Of a stretch of 64,000 nt of DNA, positions 1-11,845 are shown in pieces. Each line of letters opens with the position of its first letter. Position 1 is the stretch's first letter. The DNA comes from Spiroplasma helicoides (GTDB taxonomy: Bacteria; Bacillota_I; Bacilli_A; Mycoplasmatales; Mycoplasmataceae), in NCBI RefSeq assembly GCF_001715535.1, contig NZ_CP017015.1:62001-126000 (forward strand), read 5' to 3'. A program made the translations under genes and the position numbers. Below the pieces are notes generated by a model. That model saw only the letters and a program-made list of their open reading frames with translations. It did no database searches and was not told the origin of the DNA.

Positions 1-560
1 TTGGGAAAAAAAGTGACTTTGGTGTAACCAATGCAAAAATTTTAAATAACATAGTAACTTGAATAAAAAGTACATACAACCCTGAGGAAATCGGAATAGT
101 CGGAGTTAGTATGGGTGCTTCAACAGGTTTATTATTTGCAAAAGACTACTATCAACAAAATAAAGTTAATTGACTTATTGCAGACTGCCCATTTATTGAA
201 GCGGTTATTCAAATTAGATTTTTTTTGAAAAAGTATGTGAAGTTACCTTGAATTTTTATGTCATTGGCTATAAATAGAAACTTCAAGAAATATGCAAAAT
301 CAGACATTTCAAAAATGAATCTTTTTAATGGTTATGAAAATTTTAAAGAACTTCCAATTTTATATCTACACGGATATAAAGACAGATTTATTACATACAA
401 CTGCAGTGTTGTTATGTTTAACCTCAAAAAAGAGGTTGAGGAAAAACCAATAAGTGATATTGTGTTGTTTGATAATGCAGATCACTCATCTTGCTATCAC
501 AAAAATGAACAACAATACGTTGAACAAGTTTTTAATTTTATAAGTAAAGCAAGTGCATAG
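1..560 (+). CDS. Alpha/beta hydrolase, 3' part only
   Basis: The gene enters from the left edge (first complete codon at base 3), so its start and N-terminus are missing. About 185 residues remain. Seen: a nucleophile elbow GVSMGAS (Ser codon at 108), a late acidic motif HGYKDRF and a final ADHSSCYH, which match the Ser-Asp-His triad order of alpha/beta hydrolases. Three in-frame TGA codons read as Trp. The layout resembles the complete hydrolase at 44195-45274, including the GxSMGA elbow, so the two may be paralogues. The substrate cannot be told; esterase or peptidase-like activity is possible. A hairpin terminator follows. Confidence 0.8.
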
Positions 561-581
561 CGTTTTATATCTTTAATTAGA

Positions 582-613
582 TTAAAAAATTGGTGTAAAA
601 ACCAATTTTTTAA
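582..613 (+). terminator. Intrinsic terminator after the hydrolase
   Basis: AAAAAATTGGT and ACCAATTTTTT pair around a short loop, followed by more T/A-rich sequence. It separates the hydrolase from the ATP synthase operon. Confidence 0.7.
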
Positions 614-694
614 TTTAAAAACCTTTTGCTTGCTATGCAAAAAAAATTTCTTAATTTATAAATTCACTTAAAACATATTTACTATTTTAAAAAT

Positions 695-743
695 AGGAGT
701 ATTATATTTGAGATGGAACCTTTTGAGGGTGAACAATGCTTAA
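695..743 (+). other. Possible short leader ORF with its own SD, overlapping atpI start
   Basis: AGGAG at 695-699 lies 8 bases before a TTG at 708 that opens a frame of 11 codons plus stop (ending 743). The stop overlaps the atpI ATG (736) by 8 bases, and atpI has a second, weaker SD (GAGGG, 725-729). This layout could couple atpI translation to a leader peptide. An alternative out-of-frame ATG at 713 opens a 31-codon frame. Coding is not shown; chance is possible. Confidence 0.25.
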
Positions 744-1101
744 AACTCTTTTCAAAAAAAACATTAAATATATTTACATGATATTACTACCAATTTACAT
801 CGCGTTAACCGTAATATTGGTAGTTTTAAATTTATTTAGTGTAATCGATTATTCTTGAATAGTTGGTTTTATAGCAGCAGCAGCTTTTGGGTTTGCATCA
901 TTTTTACTATTATACGTATCATCAAAGAAACTAGCACAAAATCAAAATCCTCATCTCTATGTATTTTTTTCAATACTGAGATTAGGATTATATATGGTTC
1001 CACTCCTTATAAGCATTTATTTACCTAATTACGTAAGTAGTTTTGGTGTATTGATTGGTTTTTTAATATCTTTAATTTTTCCAATGATATTAAAAAATTA
1101 G
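736..1101 (+). CDS. atpI: ATP synthase operon protein I (AtpI-like membrane protein)
   Basis: First gene of the ATP synthase operon, 121 residues. Four hydrophobic segments are visible (about 15-35, 41-62, 78-96, 99-118) with basic loops. This fits AtpI/UncI, a poorly conserved inner-membrane protein reported to help assemble the c-ring. One TGA codon encodes Trp. The assignment rests on size, topology and position directly before atpB more than on sequence motifs. No other start exists upstream in this frame. The gap to atpB is 43 bases, with a good GGGGGAG SD before atpB. Confidence 0.7.
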
Positions 1102-1144
1102 TTAAATAAATGTTTGTCAGGTATTTTTTAAATAGGGGGAGAAT

Positions 1145-2017
1145 ATGAGTCAACTTACTGAAAACTGGAATATCATAACCCCGCAGTTATTTTCTATAGT
1201 AGCAACTTTAATTATTATTTGCTCTTTTTGCATTACATATAATGTAAAAATCAGAAATATTAAAGAAGGTGAACAGTTAAGTGGTTTTTTAGTTCTTACT
1301 GAATCCTTCATAACTTCAATAGAAAATATGGTTGTTACAACTATGGGTAAAAAATTTAGACATCTTACCCCATATGCTATGTATATTTTTATGTACATAC
1401 TTGTTTCATCAGTCATTTCGCTGCTTGGTTTTGAACCGTTAACTAGCTCATATACAGTAACATTATCAATGGCAATAGTTTCATTTATAGGAATTTATTA
1501 CTATGGATTGAGATATCAAAAATTTTTATTCTTTATAAAATTTTTACACAACCCAATAGAAATATTTACACAATTTGTTCCTATTCTATCATTGTCATTT
1601 AGGTTATTTGGTAATATGATTGCTGGATCAATTATTTTGGGATTGCTATATGGAGCACTTATTAATGCTGAAGGAGCAATTTTTGGACATAGAGGAATGG
1701 CTAATGAAATTTGAGGTTCAGATTTCTATGCACAATACAAATATTGATGAGGTGGATTCAACTTTATTTCAGTCATAATGCTACCATGGTTGCATTTATA
1801 CTTTGATTTATTTGATGGATTTATCCAATCAATAGTATTTACAATGTTAACTCTTTCTTACTGATCAAACGCAAAAGATGGTGAACATAGTGAAAAAGAA
1901 TCATCTAATGAACACGATCATACTAGAAAAGCTAAAAAAATAAAAGCAAAAGAAATTAAATTAGAAGCAAAAGAAATTAAATCAAAAGGAAAAGAAATGG
2001 CACAAGCTGTGCAATAA
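1145..2017 (+). CDS. atpB: F0F1 ATP synthase subunit a
   Basis: Subunit a of F0 (290 residues), which forms the proton half-channels against the c-ring. Seen: several membrane spans and the signature SFRLFGNMIAG, whose Arg (residue 153) corresponds to the essential proton-channel arginine. The SD GGGGGAG stands just before the ATG. Many TGA codons encode Trp after residue 190. The C-terminus is an unusual soluble tail rich in Lys, Glu and His, with a 7-residue near-repeat (AKEIKLE/AKEIKSK) encoded by a 21-base tandem duplication near 1946-1987. Third-last operon neighbours follow the usual order, with atpE 12 bases on. Confidence 0.97.
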
Positions 2018-2029
2018 AGGAGAAAAATT

Positions 2030-2350
2030 ATGTTCGCACAATTATTTACAGTAGCTTCACAATTTAGTGAAGCTTGAATTTCAATTTTACCAGCAATAAT
2101 GTTCGAAAGTACAATTACTGGTGATTTACAAAAAGGTTTATACGGGGTAGGTGCAGGTCTAACTGGTATAGGTATGATCGGTGCTAGTGTTGGACAAGGA
2201 GTAGTTGGTCACGGTGCTTGTCTTGCAATTGGACGTAACCCCGAAGTTGCAGGTAAAATTACTTCAACACTAATTATTACTGCAGGGATTTCAGAGTCTG
2301 GTGCTATATATGCTTTAGTTATTGCTATGTTGATCTTATTCGTTCTTTAA
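2030..2350 (+). CDS. atpE: F0F1 ATP synthase subunit c
   Basis: Rotor ring subunit, 106 residues, longer than the usual 70-80 because of an N-terminal extension of about 30 residues carrying a hydrophobic stretch, as is common in mollicutes. Two Gly/Ala-rich helices follow, joined by the polar loop GRNPE. The proton-carrying carboxylate is Glu89 in [10 protein letters not shown]. The start at 2030 is chosen because AAAGGAGAAAA precedes it; a later ATG at 2099 would remove the extension and lacks an SD. One TGA (Trp16) lies in the extension. Confidence 0.96.
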
Positions 2351-2365
2351 TAAGAGACTCAAAAT

Positions 2366-2914
2366 ATGTTTGAATGAATAAGTAGTATCACTTTATATAG
2401 TGAAGATCAGGCTGGAGTTCCAGAAGTAACAAAAGCATTATTTCCGAATTTACCAAACTTTATAGCACATATTTTATCAACAATAATAATTATTATTTTG
2501 TTAGTAAAATTTGTTTATAAACCATTTAAAAAAATGGTAGAAGAACGTAGACGTAAAATTAATGAACTACTAGATGATGCTGCTTCAAAACAAGCTCAAG
2601 CTAATAGACAAAAAAAAGACGTTGAAAAATTACTTATAAGTGCAAAAGATGAATCAAAACAAATTTTGGTTAAAGCTAAAACTGAAGCTGACGAAATGAA
2701 GTTTGAAATCATTGATAGTGCAAAACAAGAAGCACAAAATATTCAAGAACATGCTAAACAAGCTATTGAGTCTGAAAGAAGCGAAGCTCAAGAAGACATA
2801 AGAAAAGAAATCATTGATTTAGCTTTTGAGGCTGCTCAAAAAATTTTGGCAAAAAATGTTTCTAGCGACACAAACAAAAAACTTATTGAAGAATTCTTAA
2901 ACAATATTGATTAA
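2366..2914 (+). CDS. atpF: F0F1 ATP synthase subunit b
   Basis: Peripheral stalk subunit, 182 residues. A short N-terminus is followed by one membrane helix (about residues 37-54, Ile/Leu-rich) and then a long charged coiled coil rich in Lys, Glu, Ala and Gln, the typical b-subunit build. It holds the alpha3beta3 head against subunit a through delta. The start ATG lies 15 bases after atpE, with only a poor SD, so translation may be coupled. No lipobox is seen, in contrast to some mycoplasmas whose b subunit is a lipoprotein. Confidence 0.95.
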
Positions 2915-2920
2915 CTTTAA

Positions 2921-3469
2921 ATGTTTGCAAAACAGAGTTTAATTAAAAATTGATCAAGTGCAATTACAACAATTGCAACTGAAAATAAAAAAGTGGAAGA
3001 ATTCTTAAGTACTGCTAGAGATTTAAATGCTTTATTTTTAAAAGATCATGAAATAATTGATTTTTTCTCAAACAGAAGTATTGATTTACAAGATAGAATA
3101 AAAATGTTAGATAAAGCATTTGCATCAAAAATTGATGTTAATTTATTAAATACTTTAAAACTTTTGATTTGTCGTAATTTATTTCAAGCAACAATTGATA
3201 TATTTAGACAAGTTATAACAGATTTACTAAAAGTATCTGACTCTTTATACGGTACAGTTTACTCAATTTCACCTTTAGATTCAGCAACAATCAAAAAAAT
3301 TGAATCTAAACTATCAAACAAAACAAACAAAAAAGTTATTTTAGAAAATGTTATACGTGAAGAACTTATAGCAGGAATTTTGGTTGAAATTGATGGCAAA
3401 AGATTTGACTCATCAGTTCAAGGTAAAATGCTTGATATGAGAAGAAAAGTCATTATAAATAGAAAATAA
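2921..3469 (+). CDS. atpH: F0F1 ATP synthase subunit delta
   Basis: Delta subunit, 182 residues, normal for the family, linking the b stalk to the top of the F1 head. The N-terminal half is helical (six-helix bundle region), and the C-terminal part carries the conserved stretch VIREELIAGILVEIDGKRFD followed by a positively charged end. It starts 6 bases after atpF with no clear SD. One TGA encodes Trp near residue 11. Position between atpF and atpA confirms the call. Confidence 0.95.
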
Positions 3470-3484
3470 AGGTAAGGTGATATT

Positions 3485-5059
3485 ATGCCACTAAAAATAA
3501 ATGAGATATCTGAAGTAATTAAAAAACAAATTCAAGATTATGGAAAAGATCTTGTCGTTCAAGAAGTTGGTACTGTTGCCAGTATTGGTGATGGTGTTGC
3601 CTTATTATTTGGACTAGACAAAGCTATGATGGGTGAACTATTAATTTTTAATGACAACATTTATGGAATGGCCTTGAACCTAGAGGACGGTGCAGTTGGT
3701 GCTGTTATTATGGGTGATGATAGTGAAATTAAACAAGGTGATAAAGTAAAAAGATCAAACAGAGTTGTTGAAACTCCAGTTGGAGATGAACTACTTGGAA
3801 GAGTTTTAGATGGAATTGGTAATCCAATTGATGGTAATGGACCATTAAAAAATAAAAAATGAGCTCCTGTTGAAAAAATTGCTTCAGGAGTTATGTCAAG
3901 AAAATCAGTTGACCAACCTTTAGAAACTGGTATTCTTTCAATCGACTCAATTATTCCAATTGGAAAAGGTCAAAGGGAGTTAATTATTGGTGATAGACAA
4001 ACAGGAAAAACATCAATTGCAATTGACTCAATTATTAATCAAAAAGGTAAAAATGTTAAATGTGTATATGTTGCTATTGGACAAAAAGAATCAACAGTTG
4101 CACAAGTTGTAGAAAAATTAAAACAAGCTGGAGCAATGGAATTTACAACTGTTATTTCTGCTTCTGCTAGTGAATCAGCACCTATGCAATATATAGCTCC
4201 TTATACTGGAGTTTCAATTGCAGAAGAATGAATGGCTGGTGGAGATGATGTTTTAATTATTTATGATGACCTATCAAAACACGCTATAGCTTATCGTACA
4301 CTAGCACTATTGCTAAGAAGACCACCAGGTAGAGAAGCTTACCCAGGGGACGTTTTCTACTTACACTCAAGATTATTAGAAAGAGCTGCAAGAGTTAACG
4401 AAAAATTTGGAGGAGGAAGTATTACTGCTCTTCCAATTATTGAAACACAAGCTGGAGATATCTCAGCATATATTCCAACTAATGTTATTTCAATTACTGA
4501 TGGACAAATATTCTTGTCAGAACAATTATTTAACTCAGGAATTAGACCTGCTGTTGATACAGGACTTTCAGTTTCTAGGGTTGGTAGTTCAGCACAAATT
4601 AAAGCCGTTAAACAAATGGGTGGTACATTAAAACTTGAGTTAGCTCAATACTATGAATTGCAAGCATTTGCAAAATTTGGTAGTGATTTGGATGAATCTA
4701 CAAAAGCAACTCTAGATCACGGAGCAAAAATTGTTGAATTATTAAAACAAAGACAATATAGTCCAATTAGTCAAGTTAAACAAGCAATCATTCTTTTAGC
4801 AATTAAAGAAAGATTGATTAAATGATTACCAGTTTCAGAAATGGTTGGATTTAAGGTTGAACTTTTAAAACACTTTAAATCAAATGAAAAAGCAAAAGCT
4901 TTAGTAAAACAACTAGAAGCTGAAAAAGCATTTGATGATGATTTAACAACAAAAGTTAGAACTGAAATTATTAAAGTAATTAAAGAATATACAAATCACT
5001 TAAAAGATTGAAAAGCAACAAACTACGGTTCACAAGAAGAATGGAATAAATTAAAATAA
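3485..5059 (+). CDS. atpA: F0F1 ATP synthase subunit alpha
   Basis: Alpha subunit of F1, 524 residues, the non-catalytic nucleotide-binding partner of beta. Seen: N-terminal beta-barrel with [13 protein letters not shown]-loop GDRQTGKTS (Lys175), and the ring-contact region [23 protein letters not shown]. The C-terminal helical domain is complete. TGA encodes Trp at four or more sites. AAGGTAAGGTGA precedes the ATG. The next gene, atpG, begins 1 base after the stop. Confidence 0.98.
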
Positions 5060-5060
5060 T

Positions 5061-5909
5061 ATGCCTAACCTAAGTGAATTAAAAACACAAATAGCTTCTG
5101 TGAAAGATATTGGGAAAATTACAGGAGCAATGGAACTTGTTGCGACAGCCAAACTTAAACGTATTTCAAAAAGAGTTGGAGATATTCATGCTTATTTGGA
5201 TGAAATCTATAATGTTTTTAATTACATAATTTCACACTCAGAAGACTCAATTTTTTTAAAAAAACCAAACAAAGAAATTAAAAAAACTTTATGAGTTATT
5301 ATTTCTTCTAACCTTGGTTTATGTGGTGGATATAATGCCAATATTTTTAAAAAAATTAAAGGACTTATTGGTCCTGATGACGAAGTGGTGGCAATAGGTA
5401 ATAAAGCTGTTAGTTATTGCAACTCAAATAAATTAACAATTCGTAGAGCTATTACCAATGTGGATGTAAATTACACAAGTCAAGAAGCAAACTACTTAGC
5501 ATCAGATTTATTGGGTTGATATTCTCAACAAGAAATAGATGCATTAAATATTGTTTATACAAAATTTATTAACAATGTAACTTATGAACCAACTATTATA
5601 AATTTATTTCCAATAGTAAAAACTAATGAAAGCAAAAATACTGGAGAAGATATTTTACTAGAACCAGATGCTGAAACAGTTCTTGCAACAGGAGTATCTT
5701 TATATTTAAATACAATTATTTTTGGAACCATTTTAGAATCACAACTTTCAGAACAAGCAAGTAGAAGAACTGCTATGGAAGCTGCTACAAAAAATGGTAA
5801 AGAATTATCAGAAACTTTAAGTATTGCTTACAACCGTAAAAGACAAGAAAACATTACTCAAGAGATTAGTGAAATTGTTGGTGGGGCCAATGCTCAAAGT
5901 GATGATTAA
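5061..5909 (+). CDS. atpG: F0F1 ATP synthase subunit gamma
   Basis: Central shaft of F1, 282 residues. The N-terminal signature KTQIASVKDIGKITGAMELV and the C-terminal helix with SRRTAMEAATKNG are the coiled-coil parts that turn inside the alpha3beta3 ring. The middle Rossmann-like portion has SSNLGLCGGYNAN. The ATG lies 1 base after the atpA stop, with no separate SD, so coupled translation is likely. TGA encodes Trp twice. Confidence 0.96.
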
Positions 5910-7319
<1,410 letters not shown>

Positions 7320-7322
7320 TCT

Positions 7323-7616
7323 ATGAGTTCTTTAAAACTTAAAATAATTACTCCAAATGGAATTTTTCTAAATTCTATTGAGGTTAATCACGTTGGTGTT
7401 CAAACAACAGCTGGTGACTTAACAATTTATGCAAGACATACACCAATTGTTTCTACATTACAAATTGGAACTGTTAAATATACAAACTCTGAGGGTGTGA
7501 AATATGTTCATGTTCACAGGGGGATTTTGCAAGTAACCAGAGAAGAGGTTAAATTATTAACTCCATGGTTATATGAAATTGATGATAAAGGTAAACAAAT
7601 AGGACCAAAAATATAA
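7323..7616 (+). CDS. atpC: F0F1 ATP synthase subunit epsilon, short form
   Basis: Epsilon subunit, only 97 residues against about 130-140 in most bacteria. The N-terminal beta-sandwich (TPNGIFLNSIEVNHVGVQTTAGDLTIYARHTPIVSTLQ) is present, but the chain ends shortly after the last strands, so the C-terminal two-helix domain that inhibits ATP hydrolysis in other species is absent. The stop is followed at once by a terminator, and I see no leftover helical coding sequence, so this looks like a real short form and not a frameshift. It starts 3 bases after atpD. Confidence 0.93.
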   Translation: MSSLKLKIITPNGIFLNSIEVNHVGVQTTAGDLTIYARHTPIVSTLQIGTVKYTNSEGVKYVHVHRGILQVTREEVKLLTPWLYEIDDKGKQIGPKI

Positions 7617-7618
7617 TT

Positions 7619-7647
7619 AAAAAAACTTCTTTTTTAGAAGTTTTTTT
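7619..7647 (+). terminator. Intrinsic terminator of the atp operon
   Basis: AAAAACTTCT and AGAAGTTTTT form a stem around a T-rich loop, ending in a run of seven T. It starts directly after the atpC stop. Confidence 0.8.
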
Positions 7648-7680
7648 GTACACTTTTTACAAAATTTTCCAAAATTTCCA

Positions 7681-7723
7681 AAAAAAATAAAAAAAACCAA
7701 AAAAAACCAAAAAAAACCAAAAA
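7681..7723. repeat. A-rich tract with three copies of a 10-base unit
   Basis: AAAAAACCAA occurs three times in exact tandem (7691-7700, 7701-7710, 7711-7720), inside a longer A-rich run, upstream of the sucrose operon. Phased A-tracts at about 10-base spacing can bend DNA and may act as an UP-like element. Slippage-prone sequence is the simpler reading. Confidence 0.7.
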
Positions 7724-7741
7724 TTTGTGTTTTAATAATAC

Positions 7742-7786
7742 CAAATAGAAATTAGATGTTTGTATTTTTAACACCATTTCTATTTG
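7742..7786 (+). promoter_or_regulatory. Inverted repeat in the leader of the sucrose operon
   Basis: CAAATAGAAAT (7742-7752) and its perfect complement ATTTCTATTTG (7776-7786) flank a 23-base spacer in which TGTT/AACA can pair further. The right arm ends 2 bases before the SD GGAGG (7789-7793) of the PTS gene. It could be an operator, a protein-binding RNA hairpin or an SD-sequestering structure. Which of these applies cannot be told from sequence. Confidence 0.5.
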
Positions 7787-7798
7787 ATGGAGGAAGGT

Positions 7799-9445
7799 AT
7801 GAAAATATTTAGTTCTAAAAGAAACATAGATAAAGATGTTTCTTTGATTGCTGATTATTTTGGTGGCTCAGAAAACATTGAAAACGTTAGTCATTGTGCC
7901 ACTAGAATGAGGATTAGAGTTAAAAATATTGAACTTGTTAAACTAGACGAAATTGAAAAATTAGAGCTAGTTAGCGGTACAATTGCAAAAGAAAATCTAG
8001 TTCAGTTTGTAGTTAAAACAAATCTTGAAGAATTCAATAAAGACTTTTTAATTACATTGGGAGTTTCTTTAAAAAGAGTTCCAAACTTATTTGATGTAAA
8101 ATTAACTGTTAAAAAGAACTTTTTTAAAACAGTGACAGATGGGATTGGGGTACTAGTAAAACCAATTATCCCTTACTTGATAACATTATCAATAATATCT
8201 ACGTTTGCAAATATTATTAACAATATTGAAGTTAAAGGCTCAACAATTAAAGATACCGGAGAAGTTGCAGCCACTATGGGTAAAATGTTTGCTTCATTAC
8301 AGAACGCTATGACATTAGCATTTAGTATTTTAATTCCATGATCAGTATTTAAAATGATGAGAGGTAGTCAAGCAATTGGTATTTCCATTGGGGTAGTTCT
8401 TTGTGCCAAAGACTTTGCACAAACAAATGACTTTATGAGCGGAAACAAAGGGTTATTTGATTGAGGACAAAGTTATGTCGATTCAAATGGTGTTGAGACT
8501 AGTTGATCATTTTCAAGTTTTGAAAGTGGATATCCTTGAAAAATATCTTATCAAGGTCAAATTTTACCATTGGTATTAATTGCTTTCATGGCAGTTTATC
8601 TAGAAAGACTTGTTAGAAAAATTAAATATGGAGTTGTAAAAGAATTACTTGGAATTCCATTAGTAACATTGGTATCATTCTTTGTTGGTTTATTAATATT
8701 AGCGCCAATAGGAATGCTTATAACTTACGGAATGAACGTTGGTGTTTTATGAGCATCAACTCACCGAATTGCTAAATACATCTTTAACCCACTATTTGGT
8801 ATACTACTTCCTTGACTGGTAGTTACTGGATTTATACAAATATTTGTTGTTGTTAGTTTACAACAATTTATGACATATGGAGCAATATCAATTAATGCGA
8901 TGTTCACTCAATTGAACATCGCTGTGGCAACGAGCTGTTTAGTTTTTGCGGTTATGAATAGACAAAATAAAGAGCTACAAAAAACAGCTGTACCATCATA
9001 CTTAATTGCATTTATTGGAGGTTCAACTGAACCCGCATTGTTCGGAGTTACACTAAGATTCTTATTCCCGGTAATAGCAGCAAGTATAGGAACAACTGTA
9101 GGAATTGTAATTACAACAATGTCAGACGTATTAACAACAATGGGTCCTGCATCATTCTTGGTATTCTTATGTATAATTCCTTATGCCCAAGATCCACAAT
9201 ATGCTGCTTTCAATATGACTACGTGAGCACCGGGTGGATTCTTCTGAATGGCAATAGCATTAGTTGCAACAATTGGGACAACAGTTTTAGCAACAATATT
9301 ACTTTCAAGAGTAAATTACTTTAAAAAAATGACTAAATCAATTTTAGATAGAGATTTTGCACCAATCCCAGGAGCAGAGATTATTACAAATAAAATAAAA
9401 AATAAAAAAGAAAAAGTTAAAAAAGTAGGTAAAGAAAATGAATAA
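7799..9445 (+). CDS. scrA: PTS sucrose-type enzyme IIBC
   Basis: Membrane permease of the phosphotransferase system, 548 residues. The N-terminal EIIB domain has the phospho-cysteine in SHCATRMRIRV (Cys33). The EIIC domain (from about residue 110) has about ten membrane spans and the substrate-site motif GGSTEPALFGV. No EIIA domain is fused; the Crr protein at 62013 could donate phosphate. Sucrose is inferred from the two downstream genes; trehalose- or beta-glucoside-type EIIBC are close relatives. The ATG at 7799 is chosen for SD GGAGG 5 bases upstream; an ATG at 7787 in the same frame overlaps that SD. Confidence 0.88.
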
Positions 9446-10892
9446 AATAAAAGAAATTGAATGAAAAAAATGCACAGAAATAGATCAAAAATATTATGAC
9501 GAATCAAATAAGCTAGTGGCAAGTGATAAATATTATAGACCAACTTACCATATAGCTTCACCAAATGGTTTAGTAAATGATCCAAATGGTTTGTTATTTA
9601 AAGATGGCGTTCACCATATTCATTATCAATGAACTCCAGTTGAACCATACCATGGATTTAAACATTGAAGATATTTAACAACAAAAGATTTTGTTAACTA
9701 TGAAGATCAAGGAGTTTCTGTTGTTCCGGATCACGAAAAAGAACAGTACGGAGCTTTTTCAGGAAGTGCACATGACTTTGGTGATACTGTTAAAATTTAT
9801 TACACAGGTAATATGGAAGATGGTAAAGGAGAAATGACAGAAGAGGTTCAACTTGTAGCAGATTTTGAAAATGGAAAAGTTATCAATAAAAGAATTGCAG
9901 TTCCTTGAGATGGTTCAAAATTCACTCCACACGCTAGAGACCCAAAAATATTTAGACATGAAAATAAAGATTATATGGTTTTTGGTGTTAGAATGAAAGA
10001 CGATGATCTTGGAGGACTTGCAGTTTATGAAATGATTGACTACGATAAATTTGAATTTAAAACCGTTTTAAGACCATCAATTAAAAATAATACATATGGA
10101 TATATGTGAGAATGTCCAAACCTTGATAAAGTTGGAGATAAGTATTTATTTTTTATATCAGCAGAAGGTTATTTTGACAAAAATGACAAATATGAATTAA
10201 ACAACTCTAGAAATGTTGTTTACACACTATTAAGTAAATTTGACGTTAACAGTAAAGAACTACACGAAGATTTTGCAATGAGAACCGTAGACTTCGGTCA
10301 TGATTTCTATGCTCCTCAAACCTACTGAGCTCAGGATAAATTATTGTGATTCGGTTGATTTGGTGGATGTGATATACAATACCCAACAGACAAATATTCT
10401 TGACATTCATTAATTACAATACCAAGAGAACTAAGTGTTGAAGGTGAATGATTAGTTCAAAAACCTTATAGCGACTTTAGTAAAAATGTTTTACATAACC
10501 AAAAAAGTTTAAAAACAAACTCAGTTGATGTTCATAAAGCAAAACATTTAAAATTTAAACTTGACGGAAATAATGGGTTTAAAATTATGAATAAAAATAA
10601 TGAGTTTGTGGAAGTTGAATTTACAAAAGATGAAATTATTTTAGATAGATCTCATCAATCTGAACAAGTGGACTATGCTTTTGAAGCTCCAAGACATGCT
10701 ATTAGAAAAGTAAAAGATAAAGAACAATGAGTTGAAGTTTTCATAGATTCTTCAACTATAGAGTTATTTGCAGATGATTATAAAACCATTTTCACTTCAA
10801 GATTTTTTGTTAAAGATTTTGATAAAATTGTTTTTGGAAAAGAGCTAGATTTAGAAGTTGCAGATATTAAACCAATGAAAGTAAGCAACTAG
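9438..10892 (+). CDS. scrB: Sucrose-6-phosphate hydrolase (GH32)
   Basis: Glycoside hydrolase family 32, 484 residues, splitting sucrose-6-phosphate into glucose-6-phosphate and fructose. Seen: nucleophile motif VNDPNG (Asp48), FSGSA, the transition-state motif HARDPK and the acid/base motif WECPNL, in the family order, then a C-terminal beta-sandwich. The reading frame contains very many TGA (Trp) codons, so under the standard code this gene breaks into short fragments. It overlaps the end of scrA by 8 bases, indicating coupled translation. Confidence 0.95.
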
Positions 10893-10902
10893 GAGAAAAA
10901 TT

Positions 10903-11808
10903 ATGAAAAAAGTATTGTGCATAGGGGAATCATTACTTGATATAATTGTTCAAGACAATAAAGTTTTGGAAGCTAACGTGGGTGGGGCACCACTAAACGT
11001 TGCTTGTACTATAAACCATCTAGGTGGCCAATCATCTCTTTTGAGTTCTATAGGCGATGATGATAACGGAAAAAATATTTTAAATACCTTAAAAAAATAC
11101 AATGTAGATACTGATACAATACAAGTTTTAAAAAATCACAAAACAACAGTAGCATATGTTTCAATATTTGAAGATGGAGAAAGAAACTTTACATTTGAAT
11201 TAGATGCAGATCAAAACATGGAATTTGAAGTAGTGAAAGATAAATTAAAAGATTTTTCAATACTACATTTCGGTAGCGCCACTGCTCTTCTTGGAAATAA
11301 ATCTGAAGAAACTTATAAAAAACTTTTGACTGAATCTAAAAAATTGAAAAAATTTATAGTGTTTGATCCGAACTGAAGAAACTTATTGTGAAATGAAGAC
11401 ACAAAAACTTTTAATAAAAAAATTTCTGAATATTTAGAAAGTGCTGATTTTATAAAAATTAGTGATGCAGAATTAGAAGTAATAACTGGGGAAAAAGATT
11501 GTGATAGAGGATTTGAAAAGTTAATTAAACTTTATCATAATGCTACATTCTTTATCACCTTAGGTCCGGATGGATGTTTTGTTGGAAACAGTGAATGAGC
11601 GAAAAGATATGATGTCGAAAGAGCAGTTAACCCGGTTGACACAACAGGAGCTGGTGATGCTTTTATTGGCTACATAATTTATAAAATTTCTGAACTTGAA
11701 AACAGGGACAGTTGACAAAATAAAGTTGACGAAATTATTTTAGAAGCTAACGAGTATGCGAAAAAAAGCATCTACTATAAGGGAGCTCTTACTTTCTTAG
11801 ATAATTAA
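10903..11808 (+). CDS. scrK: Fructokinase (PfkB family)
   Basis: Ribokinase/PfkB-type sugar kinase, 301 residues. The N-terminal GESLLDIIVQ and GGAPLNVACTINHLGG match the sugar-binding part, and DTTGAGDAFIG near the C-terminus holds the catalytic Asp252 and anion hole. It follows scrB by 10 bases with SD AGGAGAAAA (which includes the scrB stop). In this operon the likely substrate is fructose released by ScrB. Three or more TGA codons encode Trp. Confidence 0.9.
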
Positions 11809-11813
11809 AAAAT

Positions 11814-11845
11814 AAAAAAGCATTTTAGCAAATGCTTTTTTATTT
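11814..11845. terminator. Bidirectional terminator between scrK and the exonuclease gene
   Basis: AAAAAAGCATTT and AAATGCTTTTTT form a perfect stem with a 4-base loop, flanked by A and T runs on opposite sides. It can therefore end transcription from both converging genes. Confidence 0.8.

Noticed and set aside
3860-5000. Apparent stop codons splitting atpA and many other genes
   Set aside because: All are TGA at conserved Trp positions; under code 4 the genes are intact, so they are not pseudogenes.
7691-7720. Tandem 10-base repeats as a CRISPR array
   Set aside because: Units are contiguous with no unique spacers, no cas genes are near, and the unit is a simple A-rich sequence.
9316-9585. 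Antisense ORF of 89 codons over the scrA/scrB junction
   Set aside because: Composition (Phe/Leu-rich) is what the reverse of Lys-rich code gives; no SD and no family features.
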